Shown: positions 50,056 to 59,245, numbered from the stretch's first letter. The stretch is DNA of 64,000 bases from Catenuloplanes atrovinosus (GCF_031458235.1 NZ_JAVDYB010000001.1:4946001-5010000), one strand, 5' to 3'. Notes: generated from the letters alone by a model not told the origin. A program made the numbers and translations.

Positions 50056-51542
50056 GCCCACACCCCCGAACGGGGCTTCAGGCCGCGGGCCAGCGGCACC
50101 GCACCGGCGAGGAACGCCTGATCCTGCTCGCCGTAGAGGACGATCGCCTCGCAGCCGGCCCGGGCCAGGATCTGCCGGGCGACCCGCGCGTGCCGCTGCA
50201 ACTCCTCCAGGGTGGCGGCGGTGACGGTGACCAGCAGCGCGTACCGGTAGCGCACGTGCCCGGCGGCCTGCTCGGCGTCGAGCTGGTCGACCGCGCGCGC
50301 CTCGGCCTCCTCCCGCGCGGTCCGTACCAGTTGCAGACGCTGCTTGGTGGCCCGCTCCCCCGCGGCGGCGACCTTGTCCCGCCGCGTCGCCAGCGCGGCC
50401 AGTTGCGGCGGGACCGGCTCGGCGACGAGCGTGACGGCGACCCGGCCGACCGTTCTGGCGAACAGGGCGCTCAGCCACGACATCGGGACCGGCTGCCGCG
50501 GCATCTCATACACCCACAGCGTCTGCGACAGCCCGGAGTCGTGCCGCAGATACGACCAGCCGAGCTGCTCCATCGCCGCCGGCCCGGCCGCGCGCGGCGC
50601 CGCACCCGCCGGTGTGCCGTCGTCGGTGCTGGTGTGCGGCAGCACCTCGGGGTCGAACTGCGAGCGCAGCACCCCGGCGTAGGCGCGCGGGGACAGCCAC
50701 CCGCCGGTGCCGATGTCCGCCTCCCGCACGGCCGCCTCGATCCCGGCCAGCCGCTCCAGCACCACCACCGCCAGCGCCGTATCGGTGCCGCCGACGTCCT
50801 TGACCTCGGCGGCCAGCCGCCGCCGGTCGAGGACCACGGTCAAATAGATTTCGTGGCGTTGCGCGGCCGGCGCCGCCGCGGCGGTCAGCCCGGCCAACGA
50901 CTCATACGCCGCCGACCCGGTGTCGGTGGCGTGCTCGGCCAGGTACCGCAGAGCGCTGTCGCCGGAGTCCGGGACGGTGCGGGTCAGCAGCGACCAGCGC
51001 ACCAGCCCGGCCTGCGCGTACTCCCCACCGAGCAGGTTGATCACATCGGACCAGGCGGCCAGACGCTGCCGCTGCTCACCGCTGTCGGCCAGCGCGAACC
51101 CGGCGCCGAAGCAGCGCAGCGCCGCCGTCACGGTCCCCTCGACGCGGTGGACCAGCAGCCCGACCTCGGTCACACCATCCGCTGCGACCGCGGTCAGCCA
51201 CCGGTATCCGGCAGCCGGGCCCGGCAGGTCCAGTTCCTCCCGCCGCGGCGCGAACGCCGCCCCGCGGTAACGGTGCTGGCGCATCACCCGTTGCAGCACC
51301 GCCCCGGCCACGATCGGCACCCACTCCGTGATCCGCCGGCCCCGCAGCCGCGCCAGCCCGCACACACCCAGCGCCAGCCCGGCGAGGAACACACCCAGCG
51401 CCGGCAGCGGCCGCCCGGCCGTGGCCAGATTCAGCGCCGTGATCGCGCACACCGCGCCGGCGAACACACACGCCAACTGCCCCGTCGAGAAACCGAGCAT
51501 CGACCCGCGCGTCGCCCGTGGCGGGAACCGGAAAGTCGTCAT
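50052..51542 (-). CDS. SCO6880-like T4SS protein (VirB3/VirB4 N-terminal part)
   Basis: 496 residues from the ATG at 51542 behind GAAAGGA. Two membrane helices near the start (LACVFAGAVCAITALNLA and ALGVFLAGLALGVCGLARL) are followed by a large inside domain. That domain has GLVRWSLLTRTVPDSGDS, EIYLTVVLDRRRLAAEV and QHYRG-type segments, and a C-terminal part YALLVTVTAATLEELQRHA. This matches the actinobacterial SCO6880 family, which pairs with a split VirB4-like ATPase. Coupled to that gene by ATGA. Confidence 0.75.
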   Translation of the reverse strand: MTTFRFPPRATRGSMLGFSTGQLACVFAGAVCAITALNLATAGRPLPALGVFLAGLALGVCGLARLRGRRITEWVPIVAGAVLQRVMRQHRYRGAAFAPRREELDLPGPAAGYRWLTAVAADGVTEVGLLVHRVEGTVTAALRCFGAGFALADSGEQRQRLAAWSDVINLLGGEYAQAGLVRWSLLTRTVPDSGDSALRYLAEHATDTGSAAYESLAGLTAAAAPAAQRHEIYLTVVLDRRRLAAEVKDVGGTDTALAVVVLERLAGIEAAVREADIGTGGWLSPRAYAGVLRSQFDPEVLPHTSTDDGTPAGAAPRAAGPAAMEQLGWSYLRHDSGLSQTLWVYEMPRQPVPMSWLSALFARTVGRVAVTLVAEPVPPQLAALATRRDKVAAAGERATKQRLQLVRTAREEAEARAVDQLDAEQAAGHVRYRYALLVTVTAATLEELQRHARVARQILARAGCEAIVLYGEQDQAFLAGAVPLARGLKPRSGVWA

Positions 51543-51562
51543 GATCGTCGTCCTTTCTGCAG

Positions 51563-53332
51563 TCACAGCGGCACCACCGGCAGCTCGGCGGCGGTCCCGG
51601 CCGAGGCAGCACCCCGGCCGATCCCCGCACCCGCGCCCGGCTGTCCCGCCGGCCTGGGCTCGTCTGCGGCGACCTGCGGCGACGCAGACGCGGCTCCCGC
51701 TGCGGGTGTGGGTGCGGCAGGCGGCGGCACGGTCGCCGTGCTCGCGTCTGATCCGCTGCCCGGTGCGGCCGTCGCGCCGGGCGCACCATGGGGCCCGGCC
51801 GGTGCGGCGGCGCCTGTCGTGTCGGTCGCGGCCGCCGTCGTGTGCTCGCCCGCCGGCGTCCCCGCGCCGGAGCCACCAGGTGGCGTGGAGGTGTGTCCGT
51901 CCGGCTGGCCGGCAGCCGCTGGGGTGCGGTCCTTGCCGGTGTCGGTCAGCGTCTTGGTGTCCTGGGCGGTGCCGGCAGCGTCATCCCGGTGCGGCGTCCC
52001 GGCGTCCGCACGCCCGTCCGCCTCACCGGAAGACGCACCACTCCCGGCAGGGCGCGCCGGATCACCGGCCGCGGTACCGTCCCGCGCCGTCGTGCCGGGC
52101 GTGCCGGTGTCCGTGGCCGGGGTGTCGACGACGCTGGGGATACTGTCGCCGGCACCGTCCGACGGGCCGCCGCCGATCCTGCGCTGCGCCCAGTGCGACA
52201 CCGCGTCCGTGCCGACGCCCATACCGGCCGCGCCCAGAAACCCGGGCGGGTCGAGATCGGCGATGTAGCCGTCCAGGATCGTCGTCAGCCGCAGCAGAAT
52301 CCACGGCGCCGCCACCATCAGGAAGATCATCAGCAGGCCACGCAGGGCGTTGAGAAAGGCGTCGCTCTCGTACGGGGCCCGGGTGCCGTAGATCCAGAAC
52401 GCCACGATCTGAAACTTGGACGCGGCGAGCGCGTTCACGGTCCAGAACCAGCGGCGGCCCCACGGCCGGGTCGCGTCCAGCGTCTGCCCCGCCATCGCCG
52501 CGACCCCGACCAGCCCCGCCCCGATCACCAGGACCCCGCGGAAGACCAGAATGATCCCGATCAACATCAACCCGACGATGGAGAACACCGCGATAATCAG
52601 GGCAATCAGCGCCGTGCCCGGCTCCGCGCCGAGCTGGTGCACGGCGTTGAGCCATACCGCGGGCTCCCAGTCGCGCGCCTGATTGCGGTCGATCAGCGCG
52701 AGGGTCGCCTCGTCCCACAGCCGCACCAGCGTGAACGCGATCCCGCCCGCGAACGTGATCCCCAGGACCGCCCGCAACGCGCCGAGCACGATCCGCACCG
52801 GGCTGCCGTCACGTGCCCGCAGCGCGTTCATGCCCAGGGAGAACGCGAACATCAGCAGCACGAACAGCGAGACGATCGAGGCGACGTCGTTGTAGACGCC
52901 GTAGAACGCGTCGTCCACTGTCACTGTCGTCTGGTCGAACACGATGGCCGCCAGCCACGACAGCATCCACCCGAACGCCGCCACCGCCAGATCGACGACA
53001 CCGAAAACACCGATACGTACGGCATCGCTGACGCCTTCCTGCACCCGGCAGGACACGTCCACCAGCGCACAACCCCCAGCGCCCGGCCCTGGCACGCTCG
53101 GTCCCGGCACGTGCGGCGTCACTGACGGGCCGGATCTCGCCGGCGGGGCGGTCGCCGGCGCCGGGATCGGCGCCGGTGTCGGCGCGGGAACAGCAGCCGC
53201 CCGCCCGGGACCCACCGCACCTGCGCCGAGAATCAGGCCTGCCAATAGCGCCAGGACGATCCTGCACGATCGCTGACGAACCGACGGTGATCCTTCGCCG
53301 ATAATTCCGGCTGGGAAGAGTTGTGCTCGCAC
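51563..53332 (-). CDS. VirB6/TrbL-like polytopic channel protein
   Basis: 589 residues if begun at the GTG at 53332; the start is uncertain because no clean ribosome-binding site is seen. A signal segment (CRIVLALLAGLILGAG) is followed by a Pro-rich linker and two Cys. Six or more membrane helices come next, among them IVSLFVLLMFAFSLGMNAL, LIALIIAVFSIVGLMLIGI and LLMIFLMVAAPWILL. The last 200 residues are a long Pro/Ala/Thr/Gly/Asp-rich tail, probably disordered. Position and topology fit the VirB6 inner-membrane channel. Confidence 0.75.
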   Translation of the reverse strand: MRAQLFPAGIIGEGSPSVRQRSCRIVLALLAGLILGAGAVGPGRAAAVPAPTPAPIPAPATAPPARSGPSVTPHVPGPSVPGPGAGGCALVDVSCRVQEGVSDAVRIGVFGVVDLAVAAFGWMLSWLAAIVFDQTTVTVDDAFYGVYNDVASIVSLFVLLMFAFSLGMNALRARDGSPVRIVLGALRAVLGITFAGGIAFTLVRLWDEATLALIDRNQARDWEPAVWLNAVHQLGAEPGTALIALIIAVFSIVGLMLIGIILVFRGVLVIGAGLVGVAAMAGQTLDATRPWGRRWFWTVNALAASKFQIVAFWIYGTRAPYESDAFLNALRGLLMIFLMVAAPWILLRLTTILDGYIADLDPPGFLGAAGMGVGTDAVSHWAQRRIGGGPSDGAGDSIPSVVDTPATDTGTPGTTARDGTAAGDPARPAGSGASSGEADGRADAGTPHRDDAAGTAQDTKTLTDTGKDRTPAAAGQPDGHTSTPPGGSGAGTPAGEHTTAAATDTTGAAAPAGPHGAPGATAAPGSGSDASTATVPPPAAPTPAAGAASASPQVAADEPRPAGQPGAGAGIGRGAASAGTAAELPVVPL

Positions 53333-53403
53333 CGGCGCACCCGATCCCGGGACCAGGTCGTGGGCGCGGACGCGCGTCCTGGCTGGCGGTCGCATCGCGC
53401 GTC

Positions 53404-53766
53404 TCACAACTGGTAGAGCATCGCGCCGACACTGACGAACGAGCCCACAAGGAACAGCAGGCCGCACACCCGCAGCAGCCACGTCCGGCCCCGGTTGTCG
53501 GCCGCGTGCGAGCCGAACACCGGCCCGAGCGCCATCATGATGATCGCGCCGGTCCCACCAGCGGCGCACGCCGCAACCCCGAGCCACAGGCCTGCGTTGA
53601 TCAGCGTGTAGAACAGGTCCACCCGCGGGACCCCAGCCGGGTTGGGGTTGATCCGGTCCCAGTCGAAGCCGGTACCCGGCGTGCCGGTGGGCTCCGGCGC
53701 CACCAGCGGTCCCGCGATCGGGGACGCCATGGTGGTAAGCCATGCGGCCATCGGTGCGGTCAGCAT
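53404..53766 (-). CDS. Small membrane protein of the T4SS (VirB2/VirB3-position)
   Basis: 120 residues from the ATG at 53766, with GGGAGG 8-9 bases upstream. Two membrane helices (LWLGVAACAAGGTGAIIMM and LLRVCGLLFLVGSFVSVGA) follow an N-terminal helix and a Pro/Gly-rich loop. The size and position before the VirB6-like gene suggest a pilin- or VirB3-like component. No sequence motif proves this. Confidence 0.65.
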   Translation of the reverse strand: MLTAPMAAWLTTMASPIAGPLVAPEPTGTPGTGFDWDRINPNPAGVPRVDLFYTLINAGLWLGVAACAAGGTGAIIMMALGPVFGSHAADNRGRTWLLRVCGLLFLVGSFVSVGAMLYQL

Positions 53767-53812
53767 CTCGTCGCCTCCCTGAAGAGTCAGTGCGTACGGC
53801 GGGGTAGCCGTG

Positions 53813-54931
53813 CTAGTCCTCATCCCGGCGCGGCGCCGGTGGTGCCGGTAGCTGCGGCGCGGGAGCCGCCGGTGGCACCGGCATGACCGGGCCAAGCCCT
53901 GTGATCGACGCCGGGCCCGGGCCGGTACACCGGCGCAGCACCGCGGCGGCAAGATCGGTCAGCGCGGTCCTCGTGGCCTTGTGCAGCACGCGCACGTCGA
54001 TCGGATGCGGCCGGGCCAGGACCGGGTCGTAACCGATCCGCACGACGTGCCCGGCCGTCTGCTCCACCTGCCGCTGCACCGCGCGGGTATCCCGGCTGAT
54101 CACCGGCGAAGTTGTCATCACCGCCACCACGCACCGGTCCGCGGCCGCGGACAACCCCGCGGTACGCATCCACGCCAGCACCGTCAGCAGGTGCTGCAGC
54201 GAATCCTCCGTGGCCCGGCCGACAAGGACCGGGGCAGCGGACGCACCCAGCGCACGCCAGGTGCCGCCGTTGTCGGCCGGCCGCAGGTCCAGCAGCGCCA
54301 GCCCGTACCGGGACGGCAGCGCGGCCAGCATGTGATGTGCCTCGCCGTACGACGGCGGGTGACGATCTGCGCTCATCTGCGACTCTCCAATGAGGATGTG
54401 CAGACCGGTCGGCCCGGTCTGCGCGAACTGGGCAACAAGGTCCGGGTGGCCGCGGGCGGCTGCGGCCACCGCGTCCCAGACCGTCCCCGGGCGGGTGGCG
54501 GCAACCCGATGCGTGAGGCCGCCCCAGGCCCGGCCGGTCAGGTCGGCCGCCGCGACGAGCGCCGGGCTGGCGAGGGCGAGCAGGCCGCCGAGCGCGGCCA
54601 CGAGCGTCGAACGGCCAACACCACCGTCCGCCGACGACACCGCGATCGATGGGCAACCCGGCGGGAGCGCGGCCGCTTGCAGCCACACCCATTCGGCCTG
54701 GGTGCCCTGGAACTCCCGCGGCATCGGCCGCACGTCCGATGCCGACACCTGGTTCGCCTTCAGCGGCCAGGCGGAGCGGCCACCAGCCGGCGGGGATGGG
54801 GATGGGGATGGGGATGGGGCCGGCGAGGCGGACCCGCCTCGCCTCACCGGCCCCCGAGGCGTCCCGCGCCAGGTGCTCATGCTGGCGGCATCGGTCGCAG
54901 CGGGCCTGACCGCAAATGGCTGTACGGTCAT
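53813..54931 (-). CDS. ParA/MinD-like ATPase at the head of the conjugation operon
   Basis: 372 residues from the ATG at 54931; an ATG at 54880 is an alternative. After a Pro/Ser run the P-loop reads SSADGGVGRSTLVAALGGLL, a deviant form in which Arg replaces the Lys of GKGGVGKST. LALLDLRPADNGG is a switch II-like strand, and RCVVAVMTTSPVISRD and VVRIGYDPVLARPHP follow. C-terminal 40 residues are Pro-rich. Related MinD-like proteins position secretion machines. It has no adjacent parB; the ParB-like gene lies 43 kb away. Confidence 0.75.
   Translation of the reverse strand: MTVQPFAVRPAATDAASMSTWRGTPRGPVRRGGSASPAPSPSPSPSPPAGGRSAWPLKANQVSASDVRPMPREFQGTQAEWVWLQAAALPPGCPSIAVSSADGGVGRSTLVAALGGLLALASPALVAAADLTGRAWGGLTHRVAATRPGTVWDAVAAAARGHPDLVAQFAQTGPTGLHILIGESQMSADRHPPSYGEAHHMLAALPSRYGLALLDLRPADNGGTWRALGASAAPVLVGRATEDSLQHLLTVLAWMRTAGLSAAADRCVVAVMTTSPVISRDTRAVQRQVEQTAGHVVRIGYDPVLARPHPIDVRVLHKATRTALTDLAAAVLRRCTGPGPASITGLGPVMPVPPAAPAPQLPAPPAPRRDED
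54792..54820. repeat. G-rich tandem repeat inside the ParA-like gene
   Basis: GGGGAT repeated four times and closed by GGGG on the plus strand encodes the Pro-Ser run on the minus strand. Five runs of four G could form a quadruplex on the non-template-equivalent strand, and the repeat number could vary by slippage in 6-bp (in-frame) steps. Confidence 0.7.
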
Positions 54932-55116
54932 GGCCGCCGCACCCCGTTCCCCCCTAGCCGGGGTATCTGCTGGTGCAGACCGTCGACCGGTAGGACGCCG
55001 GGCCTGTGGGCACGCGGGTGGTGCTGCGTGAGCGCCACCCGGGATCTAGAATCGGTGCCAACGCACGGTGAGCTAGATATTCGACGGCGAGTCAAATCAC
55101 AGCCCTAACTTCGCGC

Positions 55117-55130
55117 CTACCTTCAGGTAG
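55117..55130. promoter_or_regulatory. Dyad CTACCTTCAGGTAG, candidate operator
   Basis: A perfect 6-bp dyad CTACCT/AGGTAG with a two-base centre lies in the 276-bp gap between the divergent XRE gene and the conjugation operon. It is a plausible binding site for the XRE regulator. I see no second identical copy in the gap. Confidence 0.45.
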
Positions 55131-55207
55131 ACGGATCGAGTACAGGGGATGATCGGTCTTACAGATCCGGCGAAGCTGCCGCACCGCCTGAGAGCACGGA
55201 GGTATCG

Positions 55208-55651
55208 GTGACAGAAAGCGACGCGGCCGAGGAAACGTTCGCCCTGGATACCTATGCAGGTCGAGTTAGCCTGCTCTTCCATTGCTTTCCGAAGAAGAAC
55301 GGCAGGAAGTTCTCTTATCAGGAGGTCGCCGCTGCGACTGGGATCTCCAAGGCTTCGGTAGGAAACCTAAAGAACGGAGTCAACACTAATCCCAGCGCCG
55401 ACGTAATTATCGCCTTGGCCATGTTCTTCGGCGTCCCCGCCGACTTTATATTGGGGCTGCGGAACGTCGAGAAGACGGCCGCCGAGCTTCGACACCTGAG
55501 GGAGATTATCCTTCTGGCCGGGATCAATGGCAGCGATCTCGGTAAGTTCTCCGCAATGTCCAGCGACGGGACTTCTACATCGCTAGAGAACATCGCGAGA
55601 ATCCTGGCAGCAATCCAGCAAGTGGAAGCCGGCCGCCGCTCCAGCACCTAA
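55208..55651 (+). CDS. XRE-family transcriptional regulator
   Basis: 147 residues from a GTG at 55208 with GGAGG nine bases upstream. The helix-turn-helix is FSYQEVAAATGISKASVGNL, followed by NPSADVIIALAMFFGVPADF, a complete XRE domain. It is followed by a C-terminal helical part. It faces away from the transfer operon and is the best candidate for its repressor. DNA is lower in GC than the tra genes. Confidence 0.8.
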   Translation: MTESDAAEETFALDTYAGRVSLLFHCFPKKNGRKFSYQEVAAATGISKASVGNLKNGVNTNPSADVIIALAMFFGVPADFILGLRNVEKTAAELRHLREIILLAGINGSDLGKFSAMSSDGTSTSLENIARILAAIQQVEAGRRSST

Positions 55652-55802
55652 CGTCGATATTGGCCCGGCTCGGCATCCTGGCCCACACGCCACCTCATCT
55701 CTTTGCATGTGTAGAATTCTGGCCGGACCCAAGGCGGAGCGAAAGATGCTCATTCGTTAATCTTTCGTTGACCCGGCGGCGAACACCGTCATGGCGATAC
55801 CC

Positions 55803-56084
55803 TCAAGAGCCACCAAGCCCAAGGTCCGAAGGCTCCACCGCGAGAACGCGGCAGAGCAGCCCTCGATAGTTGATGTCCGGCACCTTGTGCCCGTTTTCCC
55901 ATCGAGAGACCATTGCCTTGAATGATTCATCCGACGGCAGGACATGGCGATATTCCTCCTCCGCGGCCTGGCGGCGCAGCCGGTCAATCAGCCGCGACTG
56001 AGACCATCCCCTCGCCCGCCGGGCAGTCCGGATGACGTGCCCCACCTGCACCGCTTCCTTCGAGCCACCTACGATCGGCTCCAC
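55803..56084 (-). CDS. XRE-family DNA-binding protein
   Basis: 93 residues from a GTG at 56084 preceded by GGAGG; a GTG at 56105 is possible but less well placed. The domain reads VIRTARRARGWSQSRLIDRL, then DESFKAMVSRWENGHKVPD and YRGLLCRVLAVEPSDLG. It covers almost the whole protein. It converges on the XRE gene at 55208. Target unknown. Confidence 0.75.
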   Translation of the reverse strand: MEPIVGGSKEAVQVGHVIRTARRARGWSQSRLIDRLRRQAAEEEYRHVLPSDESFKAMVSRWENGHKVPDINYRGLLCRVLAVEPSDLGLGGS

Positions 56085-56593
56085 ATTGCCCTCCCCCACG
56101 CTCACTCACCCGATAGCGGCCCTTCGCCCAGGGACGCTCGACGCGCTCCGTAGAGCAGCAGCCATGAGGCCGATGCCACGCGAACATGAGGCCGCGCCGT
56201 GCGCCCCCCTGCACCATGGACGCGCCCGCCTACAAACCGTGATCGATCGAAAATGGTTTACCATACGAGACGATTTCGGGCTTCCCCGACGTCCACCGAG
56301 GAAGCCCAGCGAAGACATATGCGCAGCTCAGGGCAACATATAGCCTATGGCCAGCTTCACTCACATCGTCTATCAAACTAGACGAGACGAGCTGTTGGGG
56401 ATGGCCGCATACGATGCCGAAGGGCGCGGTCGGCCAGCTCTCGGGCCAAGCGACACCCCTACCCCGCGAACTGGAAAGCCCGAACCGCATCGCCTTGAGA
56501 CAGCACACCACGAGGACTACCGGAACGGCGCCGATTGCAGGCGCTCCGCATCAGAGGACGTTCGCAACCGGCACACGACAGACCCTCACGGCA
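56085..56593. other. Gap without a supported gene
   Basis: Lower GC than the flanks, with only short frames lacking ribosome-binding sites. It may contain the promoter of the XRE gene at 56084. Confidence 0.4.
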
Positions 56594-57044
56594 TCAGAAG
56601 TCGGCCACAGCCTTGAAGGAGTAGTACACGCCGGGATTCCACAGGATTTGGATCCGGAATCGCGTGCCGCGGGGAACGTCGGTGGCGACGTAGGCCCACT
56701 GGCCAGGGTTAGCTCTGGTCCACTTGCACCCGCCACCCGAGATGAAGTTGACGCAGACATGGAACGGCGCACCGGACATGTCACCGGCTCCGATGTTCTT
56801 CACAGAAATGCCCCTCGGGCATTGGCTGGTGGAGACGTACGAGCTAGTCGCCGACGGATACGCCTTCGCGATGACATGGTCGAGCGCCATGAACGGATCG
56901 GCTCCGTAGAGACTCGCGGAGAAGGGCGCACTGCGGCAGCCCGCCGCCAACGCCGGCGACGCGGGCGTTGCCACAGCCCCAACCAGGCCCGGCCAACACA
57001 GCGGCGATGATGGCCAGAAGCTTACTATCCCATGTTGTGACCAT
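56594..57044 (-). pseudogene. Secreted Cys-rich protein gene with one frameshift in the signal peptide
   Basis: The ATG at 57044, preceded by GAGAGGG, starts VTTWDSKLLAIIAAVLAG. The continuation LVGAVATPASPALAAGCRSA is in the next frame, so a single extra base in the G-run near 56990 breaks the signal peptide. The mature part, ending at 56594, has four Cys and segments SSYVSTSQCPRGISVKNIG, GAPFHVCVNFISGGGCKW and RFRIQILWNPGVYYSFKAV. It looks like a small disulfide-bonded beta protein of about 115 residues. It may be a real mutation or a sequencing error. Confidence 0.65.
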
Positions 57045-57410
57045 GTTGGCCCTCTCTCGTGAGACGCGGCGGTGGCTCCATTGCCTGATCGCCAATAGAT
57101 CCGTGCCGACGGCACGCGCCCCACATGCCGCCATCGGGTGGGGTTCGGCGACCGGGCTGACCGTATGCAGCGCACGCATGAGATGCCACATATAGTTCGG
57201 AAACAAGCCAGTAATCGGGCCTCCCCCAAAGACGTTTCTCGGCACATCCCGAACATCAGCTCCGCCTGGTCGCCTTCAGCAGGCTGCGCATACCGGCAGG
57301 CATCGATACCCCAAGTACGCCACAGTCCGTCTCGGACATTCGGGAGACTACGTTCGGGATGACGCGGTTTCGTTGCAGGCGGTGACAGGCAAGCATTATG
57401 GTGCCACACC
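57045..57410. other. Divergent gap without a gene
   Basis: Between the minus-strand secreted-protein gene and the plus-strand gene at 57411. Overlapping frames are shadows without ribosome-binding sites. Confidence 0.4.
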
Positions 57411-57902
57411 ATGGCACCGGACCGATTCCGGACCTTTACAGGGTGCGATGGCAGCGAGGTAGATCACTGCGAGATTCCCGTGCAGCTATGTGGCAGCCGA
57501 CAGTGGTCCGACATCAGTGAACCCGACTCTCCTCGAGATCTAGATTCGCGGCAGAGTCCGTGCCTCGTTGCGCCGCCGGGTAGCGCATTGATCGTCGTGC
57601 GATGTGGGCGCTCGCCTGAGGCCGACGCGTCTGCGCGTCCCGAGCGACTGGTCTTCTCGTTGACCGAGGTTGCGTGGATGACCGGGTTCTCGGAGCGCGG
57701 TATCGAACGTGACTGTCGTGCCGGCAAGGTGCGGCATGTACACCGCGGACAGACGCGCGGCATGACGCGCGAGCAGATCGAGGAACTGGTAGCGGTATAC
57801 ACCACGCATCCGCAGAGCCCACACTCCTCGCGCCAGGACGACCGGTCATCGGTCGAAGCCGCTGCGGAACGGACGCGACGGCGACTGCGCGGACGACGCT
57901 AA
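57411..57902 (+). CDS. Excisionase/MerR-type helix-turn-helix protein
   Basis: 163 residues from the ATG at 57411, though the N-terminal 75 residues are unlike a folded domain and the true start may be later. The domain is at 80-135: RLVFSLTEVAWMTGFSERGI, then ERDCRAGKVRHVHRGQTRGM and TREQIEELVAVY. This is the excisionase-like HTH with a wing. A basic tail (RTRRRLRGRR) follows. Such proteins regulate or assist recombination or replication on mobile elements. No integrase lies in the window. Confidence 0.65.
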   Translation: MAPDRFRTFTGCDGSEVDHCEIPVQLCGSRQWSDISEPDSPRDLDSRQSPCLVAPPGSALIVVRCGRSPEADASARPERLVFSLTEVAWMTGFSERGIERDCRAGKVRHVHRGQTRGMTREQIEELVAVYTTHPQSPHSSRQDDRSSVEAAAERTRRRLRGRR

Positions 57903-58011
57903 TCCCCGCTGCTACAACGCTTCGCCGGCCACGCACACCAAGTGGCAGCACGCAGCGTGTGCAGTTGCCGTGCCGCCGCCGCTGATGATGACACGGGCAC
58001 GGAGGTGGAGC

Positions 58012-58872
58012 GTGGAAGAGCGCGAGTTGCGCGCCGTAAGCCGATGGGAGTGGGAACGCATCCTGCTTCGCGCACGTCTCGGCGGGCTCATCCCTGCACG
58101 CGGGAAACGGGGCGGTGTCGCGGCGTCCACGATTCGTGTCGTCGCGCTCGTCTTCGCCTCACACGCAGACGCCAATACCGGCGGCCGGATCTGGCCGGGT
58201 GACGCCACCGTCGCGGTCGAGGCGGAGGTCGGTATTCAGGTCGTGCAGGCCGTCCGGCGCAGGCTCGTCGCATTGGGCCTGTTGCTGCGGGTGCGTGCAC
58301 GCTCCCGCAGCCATCACGAAGGGGATGAATATCAGCTCACCCTGCCCATCGATTTGCTGGAGCATATTGAGATCCTCAGCCCCGAGGTGGTGCGCACCTC
58401 CGCCGCGGCGCTGTACGCGGCGCGGCGCGGCGCTCGCCGGCCTGCCAATGACACCCCCACACCCGCCCACCCCCGCGCCGGCGTGGGGGTGCCGCCGGAG
58501 CCCTCAGACGGGGCGGACAACGGCCACCGTGGGGGATCCAATGGCAGCGCCGACCAGCACCGTGGGGACTCCGATGGCGGCACCGTGGGGGACCCGGCGG
58601 CACGCGATACCAGCCCCGGACCAGCCACCAACAACACCAACCCCATACCACTCGACTCTCGTGCGGACGTCACCACTTCGCACGCACGCGCGTCCGCGAA
58701 GCGGCCTCAGCTGATCCGGTGCGCCCCTCACGGCATCGCCGGCCAGCCACGCGCCGATGGACGGTCTCCCTGCGCCATCTGCCGGGTGCTCGATGACCGC
58801 GCCCACGGCAAGCTGCGGCCGGCGTACCGGGATCCCGTCTCCGACTTGGCGCGGCTCCGTCACAGGCCCTGA
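58012..58872 (+). CDS. Winged-helix DNA-binding protein, possibly replication-related
   Basis: 286 residues from a GTG at 58012 behind GGAGGTGG. Residues 1-105 contain VSRWEWERILLRARL and a winged helix: STIRVVALVFASHADANTGG, then WPGDATVAVEAEVGIQVVQA and RRRLVALGLLLRVRARS. This is the pattern of plasmid and phage initiator-type HTH proteins. A disordered Pro/Gly/Asp linker of about 100 residues follows. It ends in a Cys motif (RCAPHGIAG, then SPCAICRVLDD). It is 109 bp after the excisionase-like gene. Calling it a replication initiator would be speculative. Confidence 0.6.
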   Translation: MEERELRAVSRWEWERILLRARLGGLIPARGKRGGVAASTIRVVALVFASHADANTGGRIWPGDATVAVEAEVGIQVVQAVRRRLVALGLLLRVRARSRSHHEGDEYQLTLPIDLLEHIEILSPEVVRTSAAALYAARRGARRPANDTPTPAHPRAGVGVPPEPSDGADNGHRGGSNGSADQHRGDSDGGTVGDPAARDTSPGPATNNTNPIPLDSRADVTTSHARASAKRPQLIRCAPHGIAGQPRADGRSPCAICRVLDDRAHGKLRPAYRDPVSDLARLRHRP

Positions 58873-59118
58873 CGATGACCATTCCCCGCCAGGGCATCTG
58901 AGCGCACTGGCCAGGGTCTCCGCTGATCGACGTGCCGCGTCGGTGACGCCAACGGCGCCTACCGAAGGCGAAGATCTGACTCGGTTGATTCGCATTCATG
59001 GACAACGTGCGAGGGGCCTGATTTCGTAGTGACACGTTTGGGTCCGCCCACTAGTTTTTTCGACCATGATTTCGTGGCCGTTCACGGCTTCCTACGCAAG
59101 GATCACTGTGGCATTTCT
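58873..59118. other. Gap before the peptide operon
   Basis: No supported gene. GC falls from about 59000 onward, toward the promoter at 59119. Confidence 0.4.
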
Positions 59119-59146
59119 TTGTTATGGGCCAGTCGGTCGCTATAAC
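59119..59146 (+). promoter_or_regulatory. Promoter of the peptide/dioxygenase operon
   Basis: TTGTTA at 59119-59124 and TATAAC at 59141-59146 with a 16-bp spacer, a good match to a housekeeping promoter. It lies about 100 bp upstream of the peptide start. Confidence 0.6.
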
Positions 59147-59245
59147 GTCGCGGCCGAAATTTGGGTTTGCATCGCTCTCGCCAGAGCGCGAGGGCCGCCG
59201 CGCCATCTCGCCACTATTCCTGTCCGTTCCGAACAAGGAGTTCAC

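Noticed and set aside
54932-55651. XRE gene plus a neighbour read as a toxin-antitoxin pair
   Set aside because: No small toxin-like frame adjoins it in the same direction; it faces the transfer operon.
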